Shown here: positions 58,221 through 64,000 of the stretch, one piece after another
Layout: the number at the start of each line of letters is the position of its first letter
How positions within the stretch are numbered: position 1 is the first letter of the stretch
NCBI RefSeq assembly: GCF_010015445.1
Contig: NC_053119.1
Coordinates: forward strand, 3,524,288-3,588,287
Length of the DNA: 64,000 nucleotides
Direction: 5' to 3'
Source: Perca fluviatilis
Lineage: Eukaryota; Chordata; Actinopteri; Perciformes; Percidae
Notes under the pieces: generated by a model
Told to the model about the DNA's origin: nothing
Database searches by the model: none
Seen by the model: only the letters and a program-made list of their open reading frames with translations
Position numbers and translations under genes: made by a program

Positions 58221-60027
58221 TCTTCGTAGACGCTCTCTCGTAATGATGGTGATCTCAGAATTAAAGCTGATTTTACTGCTGGAAATTTGAACTCTCAAAA
58301 CTCTCCCAGAAAGCACAAACTGGACGACACAACAACCGCTCACAACAACCACAGAGTAGAGGTTTTATTTTATGTTTCAGTTTCACCTCACAGAACACAG
58401 GAGCTGCTGCTCTACCTACTGCTGGTTCTTTGCATTGCTGTGTGACTTTAATGAATCCACGCTGTACCTTTTAAAAACAAACACATAATACATTTCTCAG
58501 AGAAAGATAAATGTTGTTTTGGTATCAGAACTGAAACTCAAGTATAACATTAAGGGCCCATGCACACGGAAACTAGCCTAGAAATCTAGACCACCCTATC
58601 GGCAGCAAATGTAATTTGCAGCCAGGGTCAGGCTAGTAACTCTACGTTGGCTTGCGAGCTGGAAAAAACAAACTCTGGTCAGGCCAATCACATCGTGTAT
58701 AGAGTCGGTGGGCGGGGCTTATGGCTGCTGCTGCTGCTGGTGAACATTGGGTCTTCTGGAAGACTTGGAGTTCAGCTTTTCTTTGAGAAAAGAACAAAGA
58801 ACGGCACTGAAGTCATTCTTAAAAAAGGGAAGATGTGTTCAGAGTTTAAAGTTTAATCTATCAGCCAGCGTTGCTCTGATTGGTTGGAGCGCTATCCTAT
58901 TGCGTGCGGAGGGGAATTTGAAAGGCAACCGTTTGTCCCACCCCCTCTGATTTATGGAGCTAAATCGGGGCCAAATGTTTTGTTAATTTGAAAAGAATAC
59001 ATATAGTTGCAAAACTTAAGCTTGAAATTGAAAATTTAAGTTTTGTGCAAAACTTGGAAAAAAATAAAACCATGTATTCAAACTAAAAATAAGTGTACCA
59101 ATTTTTCTTTCAGTTTGAATACAATTTAGATTAAATTATGGAATTATTTTGAATAAATTATACATTTTTATAAATTTGCTTTCAGATCCACATTTCATGT
59201 TTTCAGATTCAAAACTTATTTTTTTTACAGCTTCAAATCTTTTTTTTCGGTTTCAGATCTGTTTTTCACTTTCAGATCATTTTTTTTTGGTTTCAGACTT
59301 TTGGCCCTGATTTTGCGTAGGGGGCGTGGCTTCAACTCAGAGGGGCGTGGCATTATGAGTGACTAAGAAGGTAGAAGACTCCTCTGTCATGTTGCCTTCA
59401 GGAAATGGTGTTACTGTGAGAACTATGACTGAAAGCTTTCTATCCACTATCTACATGTGATTTTTACTTAACAAACTGATGCCAGTGACAAAGTTCCATT
59501 TAAAAAAATAGTTTTGGACAACACATGGTACCAATTACACTATAAGAGCAGTAACCTGTGCCAGTTCAGCAGGACCAATGACTTCTCCCACAATCGTGTT
59601 TTGCGTCGTTTTTGGCCGATCGTCCAAACGAGTCCTGTAAACGATCTGAAGACGCACGTTTATGAAACCTGGTCCCAGGGTGAAACAAAATTCGGAAACG
59701 GCGCCCTTTGCGTCTTCGTTCGGACGCCGAAGCCGCATACTTGCGTATCGATGATGTCATCGCCACACCCCTCGAGCTCTTACCCCGCGACGACGTCTCA
59801 TAACTACAACAATGGCGGACTAGGTGCCTGTGTTCCTGCCGGAGAAGATACGGAGCCTACTGAGGGTTACCAGGGCAAAATGTAGGTCTGTTTGTATACA
59901 GCGCGCAAGCTTTATGCACATGCTCCGCCTCTTCTTCTCTGTTTTTTGGTGACTTTCTGTAGCAGAAACAGCGCCACCTATAGGCCTGGATTCCTGGCAT
60001 ATGAAGTTATATGAACCACTCACATTG
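58221..60027. other. Intron 7 sequence with repeat-like pieces but no gene
   Basis: 58575-58950 begins GAAACTAGCCTAGAAATCTA and includes GGTGGGCGGGGCTTATGGCT, probably a repeat family. 59200-59300 has four T-rich TTTCAGATC units. 59484-59880 is probably a MITE. An open frame at 59514-59885 has no domain resemblance. Confidence 0.4.
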
Positions 60028-60031
60028 TTAA

Positions 60032-60255
60032 AGATCCCATGGCATGAAAACTTCACTTTTCGAGGTATTTTAACATTAATATGAGTCCCCCCAGCCTGCC
60101 TATGGTCCCCCAGTGGCTAGAAATGGTGATAGGTGTAAACCGAGCCCTGGGTATCCTGCTCTGCCTTTGAGAAAATGAAAGCTCAGATGGACCAACTTTC
60201 CCCCCCTCTCTCCTCCTCAATATATAGCCGAAGTCGTGTGTGTGTGTATCGTACC

Positions 60256-60290
<35 letters not shown>

Positions 60291-60296
60291 CGTACC

Positions 60297-60331
<35 letters not shown>

Positions 60332-61311
60332 CGTACCAGGATGTAACGTTACTCTAATGAGCAGAGGATCTCGCTTGTTCTTTTGCTTCTCTGCTGAGAA
60401 CACTTGACTGGATAAAACCAGCAGGTGAGATAACGTCACATGTGTTGTGGAACAGAGCTAAGCTAGCTAGCTAGCGAGCAAACCGAGCGTCAAGCTGGGT
60501 GAGGTAGGTTGTGTGAGACGGGAGATGTAGTCCACTGGGAGATGTAGTCCACTGAGCGGTTTCACACCAAACTAAGTGGTCATACGACAAACCTACGGCT
60601 AACTGAGACTTTCTTCGGTTGAAAAATGATCTTTTAAACTGACGAACATCGTTTGTGTAATGCATGGCTCAATTCAAACGGGATCAAAAAATAATTTGTT
60701 CCTCGCCGTTCACTACCGTTCATATTTTTCCGAGTTTAGGTCCCATGAGGTCCACCGGGAGGGGCGGGACTTCGGCTCTCTATAGCTACAGACACAGAAA
60801 TGTCACATCCTAAGGAAAGCTCATTGTGGGACTGGCTCTAGTGGCTGTAACTCTGCACCAAGGCTGAATTTCGGGAAAGAAACTTCAGATACAGTATTAG
60901 GGGACCACTAAGGTCTATATAAAAGAGACTTCAGATACAGTATTAGGGGACCACTAAGGTCTATATAAAAGAGACTTCAGATACAGTATTAGGGGACCAC
61001 TAAGGTCTATATAAAGAGACTTCAGATACAGTATTAGGGGACCACTAAGGCAGAGCTTCAGATACAGTATTAGGGGACCACTAAGGTCTATATAAAAGAG
61101 ACTTCAGATACAGTATTAGGGGACCACTAAGGCCTATATAAAAGAGACTTCAGATACAGTATTAGGGGACCACTAAGGCCTATATAAAAGAGACTTCAGA
61201 TACAGTATTAGGGGACCACTAAGGTCTATATAAAAGAGACTTCAGATACAGTATTAGGGGACCACTAAGGCCTATATAAAAGCATCCAAAAAGCAGCATG
61301 TCATGGGACCT
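60032..61311. mobile_element. 1.28-kb TTAA-flanked element with 46-bp minisatellite
   Basis: TTAA at 60028-60031 and 61312-61315. The ends AGATCCCATGGCATG and CATGTCATGGGACCT are inverted. It contains two (GT)n runs (60236-60330) and about nine copies of a unit with ACTTCAGATACAGTATTAGG and GGACCACTAAGGTCTATATA (60880-61285). No transposase. Confidence 0.85.
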
Positions 61312-61782
61312 TTAAGGAAAAGAGTTTCAGTACTCTCCACCGTGCATAGGAGGTGGACGAGTAAAGTCAAGATTTGCAAAAGAAAACACTTAGACAGTGT
61401 GCAGGAGTTTTTCTTTGCAAGAAAAGGAGCTTAACTGTCGAGTCAGTGATCCTGTGAGATCTCCTCCTCTCTAACTTCCACAGGACTTGGCAGCACAACA
61501 CACATTCATGTCGTCGTGTTCAGTCCCTGGGATTCATCCTAGCGTTACAGAAGAGGTCCTTTTATCTCACGTCTTCCTCGTTCGCTGATTCGCGCCTCCG
61601 AATCTCTCCGAATCTCTGAGCTCAGCGGCTGTTCACAATCTCTGCTGAGAACAGACCCGCAGGATGTTCATTCTTTGACTTTCTAGAAAGTCAAACAGCG
61701 CGGTCGATCGTTTCATCCAGAGAAGAGCTCTGCAGCTGCAGGCAGGTGTGCGTCATGCGTCTCTCCCTTTGTGTCTCTGCAG

Positions 61783-61869
61783 GCATCACGGTGCTGCTGT
61801 CTCTGACCGTCTTCATGCTGCTGGTAGCCGAGATCATGCCCGCCACATCGGACTCTGTTCCTCTCATAG
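61783..61869 (+). CDS. chrna7: chrna7-like exon 8: pore-lining M2
   Basis: The 87-nt exon needs one incoming base (G) to complete Gly, then reads [19 protein letters not shown], followed by ATSDSVPLI and one base. This is the M2 helix with the ring leucine (9' position in LLSLT) and the extracellular-ring Glu at AEIM. The acceptor TTTGTGTCTCTGCAG ends at 61782 with a good pyrimidine tract. The donor is CATAG/GTGAGC. Length and phases match CHRNA7 exon 8, so exon 7 must end in phase 1. Confidence 0.96.
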
Positions 61870-61925
61870 GTGAGCCCCTGGAGTAGTTACGTCTCTTTGT
61901 CTTTACCATCTTTGGATGGATTTAA

Positions 61926-62610
61926 AGCGCCCATATTATGCTCATTTTCAGGTTCATAATTGTATTTTAAGGTTGTACCAGAATAGGTTTACATGGTTTA
62001 ATTATCAAAAAACACCATATTTTTGTTGTACTGCACAGCTCTCTCTCACTGCTGCAGATCCTCTTTTCACCTGGTTTCTGTTTTAGCTACAGAGTGAGAC
62101 CTCTTTTCTTCTTCTGTACTATCTTTGATTGCACTCGCACATGCTCAGTAGCTCAGATCGTAGCTCATGTCAGCTAGCTCCATAGACAGTAAAAGAAAGG
62201 CTGTTTCTCCAACTTCAGTCAGTTCCAAGGCAGGATCAGCTGGGAGACTTCTTCTAAACCAGGGAGCACATGGAAGTAGTTCTTTTGGTAGATTATGGTG
62301 AACTTCTGTGTGTTGTAGCAGTGCTTTGCTATTGAGAACGAGGTAGCATGCTAGCGTTAGCATGCTAACGCTAACGCTACGAGCTAACGGTTGCGGTTAG
62401 CCAGCTCGTTTCGGATCGTGAGGTCACAGTCCGAGCCGATGTTGAGCAGCTCACCAGGAGACTGAAGGCAGGACACATTCAGAAACCAGATCTCACTCAG
62501 AACACCATGGATGGATTTTTTTCAAAGTGTGTATGTGTGTGGAAGCACCAGAGACACAAAATAACACCCCAAATCACCAGAAAAAGTGATTTTTTCATAA
62601 TATGGGCACT
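61926..62610 (+). mobile_element. TTAA-target element, copy E
   Basis: TTAA at 61922-61925 and 62611-62614. Ends AGCGCCCATATTATG and CATAATATGGGCACT. It starts 56 nt after the exon 8 donor, inside the short intron 8. Its interior carries GCATGCTAGCGTTAGCATGC. Confidence 0.92.
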
Positions 62611-62750
62611 TTAAAGTGAAAGTCCACACAGAGGAAACAGAGAACAGAGGAAAATGTCATTAATTACAGCAATCCCTATTTGCTTATCAATCATTGAAAC
62701 CATTATCATGTACATCACTTAGATTACTCGTTACTTTATTACTACTCAGC

Positions 62751-62758
<8 letters not shown>

Positions 62759-62792
<34 letters not shown>

Positions 62793-63010
62793 ATGAGCTT
62801 TTTTGTTGTTTATATTGATCCCATTTCTTTTCATGGTGGCTTTACGAGGCAGAGAGGTTACATTACATTTATTTAGGAGACGCTTTTTATCCAAAGCAAC
62901 TTGTAGTAAGTGCATTCATGGATTGTTGGTTGTGGTGTCTGTCTGTCTGTCTGTCTGTCTGTCACTTTCCTCTTCCTTTCTGTGGATATAATATAATATA
63001 ATATAATATC
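62759..63010. repeat. Intron 8 microsatellites, 70-bp duplicate and SINE-like core
   Basis: (GT)n at 62759-62790; the 70-bp duplicate at 62789-62858; then ACATTACATTTATTTAGGAG and CTTTTTATCCAAAGCAACTT (62861-62922), a widespread fish repeat motif; (GTCT)n at 62936-62963; (ATAAT)n at 62985-63009, ending 13 nt before the exon 9 acceptor. Confidence 0.85.
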
Positions 63011-63022
63011 TCTGTGTTTCAG

Positions 63023-63132
63023 CTCAGTACTTTGCTACCACCATGGTGATCGTGGGTCTGTCGGTCATCGCTACCGTTCTGGTTCTGCAGTACCATCACC
63101 ACGACCCCGACGGAGGAAACATGCCTCAGTGG
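63023..63132 (+). CDS. chrna7: chrna7-like exon 9: M3 helix
   Basis: After the split Ala codon the 110-nt exon reads [20 protein letters not shown], then [16 protein letters not shown]. This is M3 and the start of the cytoplasmic loop. The acceptor TCTGTGTTTCAG ends at 63022 and the donor is CAGTGG/GTCAGT at 63133. Length and phases match CHRNA7 exon 9. No downstream exon with the expected TRVILLNW-type continuation is visible before position 64000, so the gene runs off the window. Confidence 0.96.
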
Positions 63133-63147
63133 GTCAGTCGTCCCTCC

Positions 63148-63150
63148 TTC

Positions 63151-63195
<45 letters not shown>

Positions 63196-63340
63196 TCGCT
63201 GTGTGTGTGTTGTATGCAAGTGTGTGCTTTATGTATGTCTGTCTGTCTTGTGTGTGTTTTAATGTCTTATGTATGTGTCTGTCTGTCTGTGTCTGTATGT
63301 TGTCTGTCTCTGTATGCGGTTTCTGTCTGTCTGTCTGTCT
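63148..63340. repeat. (GTCT)n and GT-rich tract after exon 9
   Basis: CTGT repeats at 63151-63194 are followed by mixed GT/CTGT sequence. It begins about 15 nt after the exon 9 donor. Confidence 0.93.
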
Positions 63341-63431
63341 GCCAGCTGCTAGCTAACGGTATAGGCTAACGTTACCATGCTGCCTCCCCTACCGTTTCAC
63401 CTGTCGCTGCAGTGTGTGTGTGATAGAGATG

Positions 63432-63550
63432 TCCTAGTCTCCCAATGCCAGACCTTCCTCCACAGCGCTGCGGAGGAAGGTCTGGCTAGTCCACACAGCA
63501 TTCCTGGATGAGAGAAAAACATGCTCTGGTTTATTGGCATTTCTTTAACC
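63432..63550 (+). mobile_element. MITE with CTTCCTCC...GGAGGAAG palindrome, 5' fragment
   Basis: CCTAGTCTCCCAATGCCAGA followed by a 38-nt hairpin (63448-63485) and CACACAGCATTCCTGGATGA, then GCTCTGGTTTATTGGCATTT. It matches 39876-39985 and is truncated where CCACTTGTGTGGTGTTCA begins. Confidence 0.75.
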
Positions 63551-64000
63551 ACTTGTGTGGTGTTCATATTTTTGTTACACAGACTGGTGGACCCACCACA
63601 TGATTAGGCTTTTAAATCAATACAGCCATAACATTTTATTCAAAAATACTTAACAGATGTTTACTTTAGCTCAATTACCAATGATATATACATCATTTAT
63701 GGTTCATATTTGCCATTTACCCCCTGTGAGATCACAGTTATGATCATGTGATTTTCGTTTTTTTGTGAGAAAATAAGGAAATTCAATTATATAAAAAGGT
63801 TAAAAAAAAAAAATAGATTTTGATCATTATTGGTGCTTATTTATTATAACTTAATCAGAACAGGCCTCCATGTTGTTTAGACTGAACAGTCGCTTCTCGT
63901 TGCATCACACCTAAACCCGCCTCAAAACTCAACGCTGATTGGTCGGTCGGTCTCACGAGACACACTCACTAACACACACACACGCTCACAGACACACACA
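63551..64000. other. Start of intron 9, no exon seen
   Basis: AT-rich sequence with poly-A at 63804-63815 and an AC-rich end (63965-64000). The last chrna7-like exon is not here. Confidence 0.5.

Noticed and set aside
59514..59885. 123-codon open frame in intron 7
   Set aside because: No recognisable domain, low-complexity neighbours and resemblance of the region to a MITE; no evidence for a gene.

Overview
The window is vertebrate genomic DNA, almost certainly from a teleost fish (probably a percomorph). It carries dense dinucleotide microsatellites, many families of short inverted-repeat DNA transposons (hAT-like, TTAA-target, Tc1/mariner), L2-type LINE debris, and one long-intron gene. 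There is no prokaryotic signature. The only convincing host gene is a plus-strand neuronal nicotinic acetylcholine receptor alpha-7-type subunit (chrna7-like). Nine exons lie at about 10.40, 16.88, 23.71, 35.04, 39.75, 46.06, 57.40, 61.78 and 63.02 kb. The last exon (M3-M4 cytoplasmic loop, M4 and C-terminus) lies beyond the right end. Exon lengths 55, 133, 45, 110, 80, 168, about 190-213, 87 and 110 nt closely follow the vertebrate CHRNA7 gene structure. The exons encode a signal peptide, the ligand-binding domain (Cys-loop, vicinal Cys pair, aromatic-box residues), M1, M2 and M3. Two splice junctions do not resolve cleanly: exon 1 to exon 2 is out of frame, and exon 7 has lost the usual donor. 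Layout: 1-10.4 kb is 5' flank filled with transposons and tandem repeats. Among them is a 293-bp fold-back element that inserted at a TTAA inside a 20-bp tandem array. Introns 1-3 (10.45-35.04 kb) hold hAT-like elements, LINE 3' ends, a GGGCCCT-ended element with a 42-bp minisatellite, and a minus-strand LINE split by two younger DNA transposons. Introns 4-6 (35.2-57.4 kb) hold further copies of the same families, a Tc1 transposase remnant, an L2 LINE with a dead reverse transcriptase, and a roughly 1.1-kb palindrome of 17-mer repeats. Introns 7-9 (57.6-64 kb) hold more microsatellites and TTAA elements. The most interesting system-level signal is in the arrangement of dinucleotide repeats around exons. 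Introns 1 and 6 start with (AC)n a few bases after the donor and end with long (GT)n-rich tracts just before the acceptor. Exon 2 is also flanked by GT upstream and AC downstream. Acceptors preceded by GT tracts lack a good polypyrimidine tract, while the other acceptors have one. This matches the intron-bridging arrangement described for teleost introns, in which AC/GU pairing brings splice sites together. All calls were made by eye; no alignments or database searches were run.
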